Shown in pieces: positions 45,136 to 54,586 of a stretch of 64,000 nt of DNA. How positions within the stretch are numbered: position 1 is the stretch's first letter; the number at the start of each line of letters is the position of its first letter. Source of the stretch: Casp-actino8 sp965659595 (GTDB lineage: Bacteria; Actinomycetota; Acidimicrobiia; Acidimicrobiales; Ilumatobacteraceae). Under the pieces are notes generated by a model, which worked only from the letters and a program-made list of their open reading frames with translations, was not told the DNA's origin and made no database searches. Location: the NCBI GenBank assembly GCA_965659595.1, contig CBFHWN010000005.1, positions 7,928 through 71,927 of the forward strand, given 5' to 3'. The translations under genes and the position numbers were made by a program.

Positions 45136-45468
45136 GGTAACAGTACTGCCGATGCTGATGCGGAGCATCTTGGCTCCGAGCTTTGTCTGGAGCAGATCGA
45201 AACGTGTGTCGACGAGATTGAATCGTTTGTCAATCACCTCGAATCGGCGATCGATCATTTCGAATCGCTGATCGATCGAAACAAATCGATGATCCATCCC
45301 GTCGAGGCGCGCTTCCAGGCGTCGAATGTCGTCCTTGGTCGCAATCTGCGTCCAATCGAAGGGCGGCAAGGAATCCATCAGGTCCTCGGCCACTTGGTCG
45401 CCGAGATGCTCGCCGAGTGAGGCTCGCATGCGAAATCGACGTTGCTCATGGGACGTCATTGTTGTCAC
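45094..45468 (-). CDS. Coiled-coil protein with C-terminal membrane helix
   Basis: 124 residues. A helical N-terminus (ASLGEHLGDQVAEDLMDSLP) is followed by a striking seven-residue repeat of the form xIDxRFE (about 57-92: MDHRFVSIDQRFEMIDRRFE, VIDKRFNLVDTRFDLL), predicted coiled coil, and a C-terminal helix (VTSVGVLAGLMALL). It resembles CCDC90/DUF1640-like membrane coiled coils by layout. Its 3' end overlaps the 3' end of the BTAD gene by 42 bases, on the opposite strand. Confidence 0.75.
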   Translation of the reverse strand: MTTMTSHEQRRFRMRASLGEHLGDQVAEDLMDSLPPFDWTQIATKDDIRRLEARLDGMDHRFVSIDQRFEMIDRRFEVIDKRFNLVDTRFDLLQTKLGAKMLRISIGSTVTSVGVLAGLMALLR

Positions 45469-45605
45469 TTCCGTTCGTCAAGGCAACGGTGGCTCGGGAA
45501 AGTGGGCGCAGTGTGGGGAAAACAGCGGTGCCGGCGGTGATCGAGTCACACGCCGGCACTGACGCCTGTGTGCTCACTGCCGTCGAGGGGGTCGTCGTTC
45601 CAGTG

Positions 45606-45639
45606 GCACATCATGGGAGAGGGGGATCTCCCTATGTGC
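45606..45639 (-). terminator. Hairpin downstream of radA
   Basis: Outer arms GCACAT (45606-45611) and ATGTGC (45634-45639) and inner arms GGGAGA (45615-45620) and TCTCCC (45627-45632) can pair, with a 6-base loop and an asymmetric interior bulge. It lies 48-81 bases past the radA stop. No U-run follows. The 218-base gap holds no ORF that I can support. Confidence 0.45.
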
Positions 45640-45686
45640 TTCTCACCGTATGACACACGACGGTGGAATGTCAGGGACCTTCATCC

Positions 45687-47060
45687 TCAGTGTTGCGGCA
45701 CAGATATACCGAGAACTTGCAGTGCCTCTCGGAGTGTGGCGACTCGCTCGACCTTCATCGGACCATCGACGGCCTGCGTCGTGGCCGGAACCAGGGCTTT
45801 GGTGAAGCCAAGACGTGACGCCTCGGCGAGACGACGTGATGCATGCGCCACCTGACGAACCTCGCCACCGAGGCCGACCTCACCGAAGGCCACCACCGTG
45901 GGCGGTAGTGGTTGGCCGGAGAGTGCAGACAGCACTGCGAGACATAAACCGAGATCGGTGCCCGGTTCGGACAACTTCACCCCGCCCACCACCGATGCAT
46001 ACACCTCGTGTTGCGACACGGGTGCTTTCACACGTTGACCGAGTACCGCGAGCAACATGGCAAGACGACCAGGGTCCAGTCCTTGGGCGCTTCGTCGAGC
46101 CGGAACATCGGGCTTCACCTTGTTGGTGAGAACCTGTAGCTCCACCATGAGAGGGCGTTGCCCTTCGAGCGTCGGGACCACCACGCTGCCGGCCACACCT
46201 GTTTGGCGATCGGCAAGAAACAGGGCACTCGGATCCGGAACACCTCGCAAACCGGATTCGACCATCTCGAAGAGACCGAGTTCGGTCGTGGGTCCGAAAC
46301 GGTGCTTGGAGGCACGCAGCAACCTGAGTGCATGATGTCGCTCGCCCTCGAACTGCAGAACAGTGTCGACCACATGTTCGAGAACGCGCGGTCCGGCCAA
46401 GCCTCCTTCTTTGGTGACATGACCCACGAGAATCATCGGCACGTTGCGGCGCTTGGCCTCCATCACGAGTTTGTGGGCACAACCGCGTACTTGCACGACA
46501 CTTCCGGGCGACGAGCCAAGTTCGGGATCGACGAGGGTCTGAATACTGTCGATGATGATCAACTCGGGAGAGAGTTCGTCCATGGCTGCGATCACGTGAG
46601 GCAACACCGTTTCGGCGAGAAGCCACAGTTCAGGTCGGACGGCGTCGAGTCGCTCGGCGCGCAGTCGGACTTGTTGGGCACTCTCTTCGGCCGAGACGTA
46701 GAGAGTTCGTCCCGGCCAGGCGGCGAGAGTCTGCAGCAACAACGTGCTCTTCCCGATCCCGGGTTCACCACCGAGAAGTGTGACCGACCCGGGAACGAGG
46801 CCTCCACCGAGAACTCGATCGAATTCGTCGACACCAGTGGAACGAGGTGCACCGTGCGCGGCGTCGATCTCACCGATGCGCTGAGGGGAAGATGCGGGGA
46901 GAAGCGCCACCCCAGCCGCCAGCGACGAGATGTCGGTCGAGGGGTCCTCCACGTCTTCCACCAAACTGTTCCAGGCTTCGCAGGCCGAACACCGACCGGT
47001 CCACTTAGGGAACGAGGCTCCGCACTCGGAGCAGTTGTAGATGAGTTTCAGTCGGGCCAC
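45687..47060 (-). CDS. radA: DNA repair protein RadA
   Basis: 457 residues. An N-terminal zinc finger (Cys10, Cys13, Cys24, Cys27 in NCSECGASFPKWTGRCSACE), Walker A GEPGIGKS at 98-105, the RadA-specific loop KHRFGPT (KNRFG in most), and a C-terminal Lon-like domain (GGVKLSEPGTDLGLCLAVLS, FGEVGLGGEVRQV). It drives branch migration in recombination. Downstream of the LppM-like gene, 10 bases between. Confidence 0.96.
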   Translation of the reverse strand: MARLKLIYNCSECGASFPKWTGRCSACEAWNSLVEDVEDPSTDISSLAAGVALLPASSPQRIGEIDAAHGAPRSTGVDEFDRVLGGGLVPGSVTLLGGEPGIGKSTLLLQTLAAWPGRTLYVSAEESAQQVRLRAERLDAVRPELWLLAETVLPHVIAAMDELSPELIIIDSIQTLVDPELGSSPGSVVQVRGCAHKLVMEAKRRNVPMILVGHVTKEGGLAGPRVLEHVVDTVLQFEGERHHALRLLRASKHRFGPTTELGLFEMVESGLRGVPDPSALFLADRQTGVAGSVVVPTLEGQRPLMVELQVLTNKVKPDVPARRSAQGLDPGRLAMLLAVLGQRVKAPVSQHEVYASVVGGVKLSEPGTDLGLCLAVLSALSGQPLPPTVVAFGEVGLGGEVRQVAHASRRLAEASRLGFTKALVPATTQAVDGPMKVERVATLREALQVLGISVPQH

Positions 47061-47069
47061 GTCGTCACC

Positions 47070-47888
47070 CTAGGCATCGGGTGTGTCGCGAGAAGGGCGC
47101 CGGCGAATCGGGGTCTGTCGTGTGACACCACGCCGGCGACGAGCGAACATGACGAGCAGGATCAAGAGTCCCATCAGGACGAGCCAGACCCCGAGGATCA
47201 CACCGATGATGGCGGCAATCGTCTTCCACACGCCGCCGTCGACTTTGGTGTCGACCGTTCCGAGTACCACGGCTTGTGAGGAGCCGTCGAGTGGTGCGGC
47301 CCACACCACACCGCCTTCGGCCTCCGTTCCGGTCGATTTGCGAATTTCACCCGGGAGGCGAGCGAGCACTGTGAACGACACCGACTGCATGGGATCGACA
47401 CCCAGCTTGTCGATCGTGGACTGCCACGGAGCGGCTCCGATCAGCGAACTCAATTCCGGGTCGGAGAACGCTTCGATACCGCCGACGAACTGCAGAGATG
47501 CATCAAAAGTCGTGGCAACGTCGCGCTGGTCGACCGTGCGCTTCAAAACCGGATCGAGAAGTGGCCCGTTCGGTCCATTGATCTGCTGAAGGGCGCGTGT
47601 CGCTTCAGCCGGAGATTCGAACTCGTACGAGAGGACGACTCGGATACCACCGTTGTTGATCTGAGTCGGGCCGTCAATGGTCCAGCCGCTCGTGAGCAGA
47701 TCTTCCACACGGAGGTCACCGATGAGACCCGGCACAGCCGACACGACCTGGCTGTCGAGGTCGACGGTGACGGTGATCTGCCCGGCTCCATCGTCGTCGC
47801 TGTCGACCTGCAGTTTGATATCGACGCGACAGGCGGTGAGCACGAGAGTCAGGGCAATGACGAGAGCAACCCTGACGCGAATGAGCAC
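47070..47888 (-). CDS. LppM-like (DUF3153) lipoprotein
   Basis: 272 residues. A lipobox (LVLTAC, Cys20) follows a short signal peptide. The exported domain has an alternating Asp-rich start (VDIKLQVDSDDDGAGQITVTV), and a C-terminal transmembrane helix (about 225-250, IAAIIGVILGVWLVLMGLL) precedes a very basic tail (ARRRRGVTRQTPIRRRP). This dual-anchor layout matches mycobacterial LppM. Envelope function. Confidence 0.8.
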   Translation of the reverse strand: MLIRVRVALVIALTLVLTACRVDIKLQVDSDDDGAGQITVTVDLDSQVVSAVPGLIGDLRVEDLLTSGWTIDGPTQINNGGIRVVLSYEFESPAEATRALQQINGPNGPLLDPVLKRTVDQRDVATTFDASLQFVGGIEAFSDPELSSLIGAAPWQSTIDKLGVDPMQSVSFTVLARLPGEIRKSTGTEAEGGVVWAAPLDGSSQAVVLGTVDTKVDGGVWKTIAAIIGVILGVWLVLMGLLILLVMFARRRRGVTRQTPIRRRPSRDTPDA

Positions 47889-47922
47889 CTCGCGAACTTA
47901 CCCCGTATGAGTGATCGGGTGA

Positions 47923-50490
47923 TCAGTCGTTGGACGGTGTCTCGGTTTCGCCGTTGCCTTCGCCCACACCAGCCAATTCGATGGTGGACGGAGGCTGGAA
48001 ACCTTCGACAGCCTTGAAGCCGAGGCGCAGTTCGCCCGGACGCTCGGGGTCGTCCTCAGTGTCGACCACGATGATCTCACCGGCTCGGAACTGCTTATAG
48101 AGAATCTTCTCGCTGAGGGCATCCTCGATGAGACGCTGAATCGCACGACGCAGCGGACGGGCACCGAGTGTGGGGTCGTAACCCTTGTCGGCCAAAAACT
48201 CCTTGGCGGCTTGGGTGAGTTCGATCCCGAGCCCCTGTGCCTCGAGCTGCGTGGTGAGACGCTTCAGCATGAGGTCGACCATCTGCATGACTTCGTTCTT
48301 GGCCAACTCGTGGAAGACGATCACTTCGTCGATGCGGTTCAAGAACTCGGGGCGGAAGTGGTTCTTCAGCGAGTCCATGACTTTGTCGCGCATACGGGCG
48401 TAGCTCATGGCTTCGTCAGCCTTGGTGAATCCGACGTTGGCCTTGCGCAACTCCTGCGTACCGAGGTTCGACGTCATGATGATGATCGTGTTGCGGAAGT
48501 CGACCGAACGGCCTTGGCTGTCGGTGAGACGGCCTTCTTCCAGGATCTGCAACAGCGTGTTGAACACATCGGGGTGAGCCTTTTCGATCTCATCGAAGAG
48601 CACCACACTGAACGGCTTGCGGCGCACGGCTTCGGTCAGCTGACCACCCTCGTCGTAGCCCACGTATCCGGGGGGCGAACCGACCAGACGGCTCACCGTG
48701 TGCTTCTCCATGTACTCCGACATGTCGAGTGTGATGAGCGACTGCTCGTCGCCGAACAAGAACTCGGCCAAGGTCTTCGCAAGTTCAGTCTTTCCGACAC
48801 CGGTGGGGCCGAGGAAGATGAACGACCCACTCGGACGCTTCGGGTCCTTCAAGCCCGCACGGGTACGACGGATGCTCTGTGACACGGCCCTGATGGCATC
48901 TTCTTGACCAATGATGCGCTTGTGGAGTTCGGACTCCATGTTGAGGAGCTTCTGCGTCTCCTCCTCGGTGAGCTTGTACACCGGAATACCGGTCCAGATG
49001 CTCAGCACCTCGGCGATGCATTCCTCGTCGACCTCGTCGAACAGGTCGACACCCGAGGCCTTGATTTCTGCTTCTTTGTCGGCTTTTTCGGTCTGGATTT
49101 GCTTCTCTTCGTCGCGAAGACGGCTCGCCTCTTCGTAGTTCTGCTCTTCGACGGCGCGCTTCTTGGCTTCCTGGATTTCGGTGAGCTTGGTTTCCATCTC
49201 CTTCAGGTCGGGAGGAGTGGTCATGCGCTTGATACGAAGACGGCTACCGGCTTCGTCGATCAGGTCGATCGCCTTGTCGGGAAGATGGCGGTCGGAGATG
49301 TAACGGTCGGCGAGATTGGCCGACGCAACGAGCGCCTGATCGGTGATGGTCACACGGTGGTGCGACTCGTACTTGTCGCGCACACCCTTCAGGATCTCGA
49401 TGGTGTGAGCCACGGAGGGCTCTTCGACCTTGACCGGCTGGAAACGGCGTTCGAGAGCAGCGTCCTTCTCGAGGTGCTTGCGGTACTCGTCGAGAGTGGT
49501 CGCGCCGATCGTCTGGAGTTCGCCACGGGCGAGCATCGGCTTCAGGATGCTGGCGGCGTCGATTGCGCCTTCGGCGGCTCCGGCACCGACGAGCGTGTGG
49601 ATCTCGTCGATGAAGAGAATGATGTCGCCGCGGGTGCGGATTTCTTTCAGCACCTTCTTCAAACGCTCTTCGAAATCACCGCGGTAGCGACTACCGGCGA
49701 CGAGTGCCCCGAGGTCGAGCGTGTAGAGCTGCTTGTTGCGCAAGGTGTCGGGAACGTCGTTCGACACGATTTTCTGGGCGAGACCTTCGACGATGGCGGT
49801 CTTGCCGACTCCCGGCTCACCGATGAGGACGGGGTTGTTCTTGGTGCGACGGGAGAGGATCTGCATGACCCGCTCCATCTCGCGGGCTCGGCCGATGACC
49901 GGATCGAGCTTCTTCTCTCGGGCAAGAAGGGTCATGTTGCGACCGAACTGGTCGAGGATCTGGCTGCCGCCCTTGTCGCCTTCTTCTTTGCCGCCACGCT
50001 CCGATGAAGCCTCACGACCGCCGGCCGGTGCTTCACTCTTGCCCTGCGGACCCTGGTAGCCCGAGAGCAGCTGGATGACCTGCTGGCGCACCCGACTGAG
50101 GTCGGCGCCCAACTTCACGAGGACCTGTGCGGCGACTCCTTCGCCTTCACGGATGAGGCCGAGGAGGATGTGCTCGGTGCCGATGTAGTTGTGGCCAAGC
50201 TGAAGGGCCTCACGGAGCGAGAGCTCGAGGACTTTCTTGGCGCGCGGGGTGAACGGGATGTGACCCGACGGTGACGACCCGCCCTGACCGATGATCTCTT
50301 CGACCTGAGCCCGCACTGCCTCGAGCGAGATGCCGAGAGTTTCAAGGGCCTTGGCGGCGACTCCTTCGCCTTCGTGAATGAGGCCAAGGAGAATGTGCTC
50401 GGTGCCGATGTAACTGTGGTTCAGCAGTCGCGCTTCTTCTTGGGCCAATACGACCACTCGTCGGGCTCGGTCGGTGAAGCGTTCGAACAT
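47923..50490 (-). CDS. clpC: ATP-dependent Clp protease ATP-binding subunit ClpC
   Basis: 855 residues. Two Clp_N repeats (FTDRARRVVVLAQEEARLLN; FTPRAKKVLELSLREAL), AAA1 with Walker A GEPGVGKTA, a UVR-type middle domain (EEASRLRDEEKQ), AAA2 with Walker A GPTGVGKTELAK, and a C-terminal Clp_D2 domain. The chaperone unfolds substrates for ClpP. The tail (about 830-855) is Gly/Glu-rich. No ClgR-type operator was identified in the 149-base upstream gap. Confidence 0.97.
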   Translation of the reverse strand: MFERFTDRARRVVVLAQEEARLLNHSYIGTEHILLGLIHEGEGVAAKALETLGISLEAVRAQVEEIIGQGGSSPSGHIPFTPRAKKVLELSLREALQLGHNYIGTEHILLGLIREGEGVAAQVLVKLGADLSRVRQQVIQLLSGYQGPQGKSEAPAGGREASSERGGKEEGDKGGSQILDQFGRNMTLLAREKKLDPVIGRAREMERVMQILSRRTKNNPVLIGEPGVGKTAIVEGLAQKIVSNDVPDTLRNKQLYTLDLGALVAGSRYRGDFEERLKKVLKEIRTRGDIILFIDEIHTLVGAGAAEGAIDAASILKPMLARGELQTIGATTLDEYRKHLEKDAALERRFQPVKVEEPSVAHTIEILKGVRDKYESHHRVTITDQALVASANLADRYISDRHLPDKAIDLIDEAGSRLRIKRMTTPPDLKEMETKLTEIQEAKKRAVEEQNYEEASRLRDEEKQIQTEKADKEAEIKASGVDLFDEVDEECIAEVLSIWTGIPVYKLTEEETQKLLNMESELHKRIIGQEDAIRAVSQSIRRTRAGLKDPKRPSGSFIFLGPTGVGKTELAKTLAEFLFGDEQSLITLDMSEYMEKHTVSRLVGSPPGYVGYDEGGQLTEAVRRKPFSVVLFDEIEKAHPDVFNTLLQILEEGRLTDSQGRSVDFRNTIIIMTSNLGTQELRKANVGFTKADEAMSYARMRDKVMDSLKNHFRPEFLNRIDEVIVFHELAKNEVMQMVDLMLKRLTTQLEAQGLGIELTQAAKEFLADKGYDPTLGARPLRRAIQRLIEDALSEKILYKQFRAGEIIVVDTEDDPERPGELRLGFKAVEGFQPPSTIELAGVGEGNGETETPSND

Positions 50491-50639
50491 GCTCAGCCTT
50501 TCGTCCTGTGCGCCACTCTACAGGTGGTATGTGGCAGGTCCGAGGCGGCGGAAAAGGTGTTGCGGACGTGCCACACGTCTCGAAAACGATGATGGATCTC
50601 ACTCGTGCCCAGAAGCGGAAATAGGCCTAGCCTGCCGTT

Positions 50640-51611
50640 GTGAGCGGGTCTCCTCTTCTCGGGCTTGCGACGTCGGAAGTCGACCGCGAGCGGGTCGAAG
50701 TGGCGTTGAAGGATTCGGTACGCACTCCCGATGCCTATCTCACCGAAATCGCGTCGCACCTGCTTCTTGCCGGAGGTAAGCGCCTTCGTCCGATGTTCAG
50801 TGTGGTGGCAGCCCAAGTGGCGGGTGGCCCCACTACCGAAGCCGCCATTCAGGGAGGCATCGCTTGTGAACTCGTGCATCTGGGTTCGCTGTATCACGAC
50901 GATGTGATGGACGAGTCGCCCACCCGTCGTGGAGTCGACACCGTGAACGCCAAGTGGGGCAATCTCCAGGCCATTCTTGCCGGCGACTTTTTACTCGCCC
51001 GAGCATCGGAGATCGCCGCCTCGCTCGGCACCGAGGTGGCCGGGCTCCTGGCCCGAACCATCGGTCGCCTGTGCGAGGGTCAGATCGAAGAACTGCGCCA
51101 CACCTACAACGTGGCGCGTCCGGTCGACAGCTATTTGTCGTCGATCGCCGGAAAGACCGCATCGCTGTACGCAACAGCGGCCCGCATCGGCGGATTGGTG
51201 AGTGGCTTTCCGGCTCCGGTCACCGATGCCCTCACCGAGTTCGGCGAGGCGTACGGGATGGTCTTCCAGATCGTCGACGACCTGCTCGACATCTCGTCGA
51301 CCGACGAGGAGCTGGGCAAGCCAGCCGGCCACGACATGGTGGAAGGCGTCTACACGTACCCGGTTCTGCACACGCTCATGACGGGTGGAACACCGGCCCG
51401 TGAACTCGCTGATCTCTTGGGTTCCCCACTCTCGGTTGTCGAGAAAGACAAAGCGATGACGATCGTGCGTGGTAACGGCGGGATCGAAGCAGCGCGCGAT
51501 TTGGCGTTCGATTATGTTCGCCGTGCCGAAGAAGCCTGTGACCGCATGCCGAACTCGGCGGCGACCGAAGCACTGCGTGCCACGCCCGCTGCTCTTCTCG
51601 CCAGCGTCTAG
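50640..51611 (+). CDS. Polyprenyl diphosphate synthase (GrcC/IspB type)
   Basis: 323 residues from a GTG. Both aspartate-rich motifs are present: DDVMDE (Asp87, Asp88, Asp91) and QIVDDLLDISS, plus GGKRLRP. It condenses isopentenyl units to a long-chain diphosphate for menaquinone side chains or cell-wall carrier lipids. It is divergent from clpC and its stop overlaps the stop of the convergent serine hydrolase by 4 bases. Confidence 0.93.
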   Translation: MSGSPLLGLATSEVDRERVEVALKDSVRTPDAYLTEIASHLLLAGGKRLRPMFSVVAAQVAGGPTTEAAIQGGIACELVHLGSLYHDDVMDESPTRRGVDTVNAKWGNLQAILAGDFLLARASEIAASLGTEVAGLLARTIGRLCEGQIEELRHTYNVARPVDSYLSSIAGKTASLYATAARIGGLVSGFPAPVTDALTEFGEAYGMVFQIVDDLLDISSTDEELGKPAGHDMVEGVYTYPVLHTLMTGGTPARELADLLGSPLSVVEKDKAMTIVRGNGGIEAARDLAFDYVRRAEEACDRMPNSAATEALRATPAALLASV

Positions 51612-52765
51612 TTCGCGTTCTGTTCGAACTGGGCGAGGATCGGCGCGATCAGTTCCTCGTGCACGCTCTCGATTCGTCCTGTCCCCGAGTCGCGATTCAC
51701 TGCGATGACGAGATCGCGTGATGGGGAGACGTGCACGGTCTGTCCCCACACTCCGCGAGCGACCATTTCGCCGTCCTCGATCCACCACTGCGCCCCGTAG
51801 TAGTTGGCGGTGGGCGCCGGCGTCCGGGCGTATTCGACCCATCCATCGGGGAGGATGGGCTTGTCACCCCAATAGCCATCGTGCAGGAAAAGAAGACCGA
51901 ACCGGGCGAAGTCACGAGTCGTGGAGTCGGCGCCCATCATTCCGATCCACTTCCCCGATGGCTCGCGTTGAAGAATGGTCGACGTGATTCCGATCGGGTC
52001 GAGAAGCCGAGACCACAAATACTCGTCGACTGCGTCGGGTCCTCCGAGGACGTCACTGATGATTCCCGAAAGAATCGACGTGGTTCCCGAGCTGTACTTC
52101 CAGGCCGAACCGGGTCGAGATTCGAGCAGCTTGCTCGCGGCGTACTCCAGCGAGTCCGAGGCACCGATGATGGAGATCACGTCGGATGGTCGACCTTGTG
52201 GTTGGTAGGTCTCGTTCCATTGAAGGCCACTCGACATGTGAAGAAGATTCTCGATGGTGATCGCGCCGCGCGGATCGTCGGGGCCCGACCACAAGTCGAC
52301 CGGTGCCGGCTGGTCGAGTTCGAGAAGTCCGTCGTCTACGAGAAGACCGACGAGTGTGCTGACGAAGGACTTGGCAACCGAGAATGACGCCATGATCGAC
52401 GTCTCGTCGTCGGTCGGGTGATAACGCTCGTAGACGATCTTGTCGTCGTGTACGACGACGACACTTCGAAGACCGCGCCTTCCGTCGACGTCCAGCATGT
52501 TCGACACGATGGAGTCGATGTACGTCGTGTCGAAGGAATCCGGAGGGTCCGCCGTTTCCCACTCTCCGCCGTCGAAGATCGTCGTCGGTTCCGGGAGTGT
52601 CGTCGACGTCGACGTCGACGTCGTGCTCGATGACGTCGACGTGTTCGTCGATGCAGCTTCCGTCGTGTTGGATGACAGTGCGATCTCGGTGCCGTCGGAT
52701 GAGGAACACGAGGCAACGACGCACGCAGCCGCAAAAACGGCGACGGTTCGAAGAAAACCTTTCAT
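51608..52765 (-). CDS. Serine hydrolase (class C beta-lactamase fold), lipoprotein
   Basis: 385 residues. A lipobox VASC (Cys20) follows a signal peptide, then a Ser/Thr-rich linker (about 30-60). The catalytic SxxK is FSVAKSF (Ser129, Lys132); the second motif is YSSGTTS (Tyr-Ser-Ser in place of the usual YxN), and HVSPSRD lies near the end. Beta-lactamase/esterase/DD-peptidase activity cannot be separated from sequence. The linker is encoded by a GACGTC-like hexamer repeat at about 52600-52645. Confidence 0.88.
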   Translation of the reverse strand: MKGFLRTVAVFAAACVVASCSSSDGTEIALSSNTTEAASTNTSTSSSTTSTSTSTTLPEPTTIFDGGEWETADPPDSFDTTYIDSIVSNMLDVDGRRGLRSVVVVHDDKIVYERYHPTDDETSIMASFSVAKSFVSTLVGLLVDDGLLELDQPAPVDLWSGPDDPRGAITIENLLHMSSGLQWNETYQPQGRPSDVISIIGASDSLEYAASKLLESRPGSAWKYSSGTTSILSGIISDVLGGPDAVDEYLWSRLLDPIGITSTILQREPSGKWIGMMGADSTTRDFARFGLLFLHDGYWGDKPILPDGWVEYARTPAPTANYYGAQWWIEDGEMVARGVWGQTVHVSPSRDLVIAVNRDSGTGRIESVHEELIAPILAQFEQNAN

Positions 52766-52772
52766 CCGGAGA

Positions 52773-53732
52773 TCAGACTACGAGGTGACGAGCAGCCGAG
52801 AGACCACTCGTCACCGCACCTTCCACTTTTGGTCCGGCAAAGGCATCACCGGCGAGAACGACTGAACCCGAAGGATCAGCCCAGTACGGGTCGGGCCACA
52901 CGCGCATCGGTGTGGCGAATCGCCATCGCTTGAACTGCGATGTGATCACTTCGGCATCGCCGATGTAGTCGGCCGCTGCCGACAAGAGCGCAGTGTGCGC
53001 ATCGTCATGGGCTACATCCCAATTCTCGAGGCTCCACGTGGGATTCGCGTGCAGAGTGAGTGCATGGACTGGCGACACACCTTTTTGAAAGTTGTCACCG
53101 ACCCATGAGAAAACGTCGTCGGGATTCTGCAAACCACCGGGAGGTGGGACGTTCGACGGACGATCGAGAACGGCGAGCACACCCAGTGTTCGTTCGTAGT
53201 CGGTCATGAGCAGGTCGTTCGGCAACTCCATATCGGTATTGGCGACCAACGAATACGACTGAGGGATCGGACACGTGAGGACGACGGCATCGGCGTCGAA
53301 GGTCGATGCGTCGTCGAGGGTGAGGCGCCACGTCGAATCGTGACGAGTCAGGCCAAAGGCAAGGCTCGAGGTCCGAATGTCGAGATCGGCAGCCAGATGT
53401 TTGGCGAGTGATGCCATTCCGTGTCGGGCGACGTAGCGCGAATGACCGTCGTCGCCGTCGAAACCACGACACCATTCGACGACGATGTCGTCGGCGATCC
53501 ACTGGTCGACGAGCCGGCGGAAATCGGCGCTACGAGCCGTGAAGAATTGGGCGCCGTGGTCGAAGACGGCCATGCCAGCACTCGAGTCGATACGTCGTGT
53601 GGCCATTCGTCCACCGACTCCCCGACCTTTGTCGAACAAAGTGACCTGCGACCCGGCGGCCGTGAGTTCCCGCGCCGCCATGAGTCCGGCGAGTCCAGCT
53701 CCGACGACGATGACTCGGGAAGCTGCCGTCAT
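52773..53732 (-). CDS. Renalase-like FAD-dependent oxidoreductase
   Basis: 319 residues. An N-terminal Rossmann FAD motif VIVVGAGLAGLMAARELTAAG and the second block GRGVGGRMATRR, then FDHGAQFFTAR, are characteristic of renalase-type proteins. The C-terminal FAD contact is VVLAGDAFAGPKVEGAVTSG. Bacterial renalases oxidise off-pathway dihydronicotinamides. Its stop is 8 bases from the serine hydrolase gene, and its ATG overlaps the upstream hydrolase gene. Confidence 0.85.
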   Translation of the reverse strand: MTAASRVIVVGAGLAGLMAARELTAAGSQVTLFDKGRGVGGRMATRRIDSSAGMAVFDHGAQFFTARSADFRRLVDQWIADDIVVEWCRGFDGDDGHSRYVARHGMASLAKHLAADLDIRTSSLAFGLTRHDSTWRLTLDDASTFDADAVVLTCPIPQSYSLVANTDMELPNDLLMTDYERTLGVLAVLDRPSNVPPPGGLQNPDDVFSWVGDNFQKGVSPVHALTLHANPTWSLENWDVAHDDAHTALLSAAADYIGDAEVITSQFKRWRFATPMRVWPDPYWADPSGSVVLAGDAFAGPKVEGAVTSGLSAARHLVV

Positions 53733-54586
53733 GAGGCGGCGCGAATACTGACGTCGGATTCTTGGATCGACGTCTGATACGCCTTCTCGGCCCGCTTCAA
53801 GAAATCACCGAGCACCCGGTTGAACGTGGTCGCGTGTTCGATCATGAGACCGTGAGCGGCCCCCGACAGAACGATCAGTTCAGCAGTGGGGATTCGATCG
53901 GCGAGCTCTTCGCTATCGCCACGTGGTGTGAGGATGTCTTGGTTGCCGACGATCACCGATGTGGGAACAGAAATCGTGGCCAATTGATCGGCGATGTCTT
54001 CGTCGACGGAGAGAAGGGCCTGCACCTGTCCTTTGAACCCGTGCGAGGCACGTGAGGTTCCGATCGGTCCGAGCCAACTGACCGCCGGCCACAGTCGGCG
54101 CAGAGATCGAGGTCCGATCACCCAGCGCGCCGCCTCCATGGTCATGGCGTTCATACCCTTGGTCGCGGCAACGTCGGCCCACGAGGCAAGCAAATCACGG
54201 CGCCACAGGTGATTACGGCAGGCCGTGCACACGAGTGACAGTGAGCGAACTCGCTCGGGATACTTCACGCCGATGATCTGCGTAATGGCTCCACCCATCG
54301 AGGCCCCCACGACATGAGCGGTCTCGAGTCCGGCATGATCGAGGACGGCGATCGCGTCGTCAGCCATCTGTTCGAGGGAATATGCCCCGAACGGTTTGTC
54401 GCTACGTCCAGCCCCACGGTTGTCGTGTGCGATGACTCGGTAGCGGGTGGCGAAGTAGTAACGCTGAAGGTCCCACAGGTGTTTGTCGGCACCGAGTCCC
54501 TGGATCATGAGAACCGGAGGTGCTGACGACAATCCGATCTGGTCGTAGTGCAGACGGATTCCGTCGGAGGCAACCGCGAAAGTCAC
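53729..54586 (-). CDS. Alpha/beta hydrolase
   Basis: 285 residues from a GTG at 54586, preceded by GGAGGTGG and overlapping the epimerase stop (GTGA). The nucleophile elbow is GASMGGAI, the oxyanion strand is LMIQGLGADKHLWD, the acid candidate is in VGNQDILTP, and the catalytic His is in GAAHGLMIEH. The classic alpha/beta fold of esterases/peroxidase-type hydrolases. Substrate unknown. A GTG at 54601 would give 5 extra residues without a better ribosome site. Confidence 0.9.
   Translation of the reverse strand: MTFAVASDGIRLHYDQIGLSSAPPVLMIQGLGADKHLWDLQRYYFATRYRVIAHDNRGAGRSDKPFGAYSLEQMADDAIAVLDHAGLETAHVVGASMGGAITQIIGVKYPERVRSLSLVCTACRNHLWRRDLLASWADVAATKGMNAMTMEAARWVIGPRSLRRLWPAVSWLGPIGTSRASHGFKGQVQALLSVDEDIADQLATISVPTSVIVGNQDILTPRGDSEELADRIPTAELIVLSGAAHGLMIEHATTFNRVLGDFLKRAEKAYQTSIQESDVSIRAAS

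Noticed and set aside
52590..52650. CRISPR or minisatellite array
   Set aside because: Hexamer units, no spacers, entirely inside the serine hydrolase coding sequence; no cas genes in the window.
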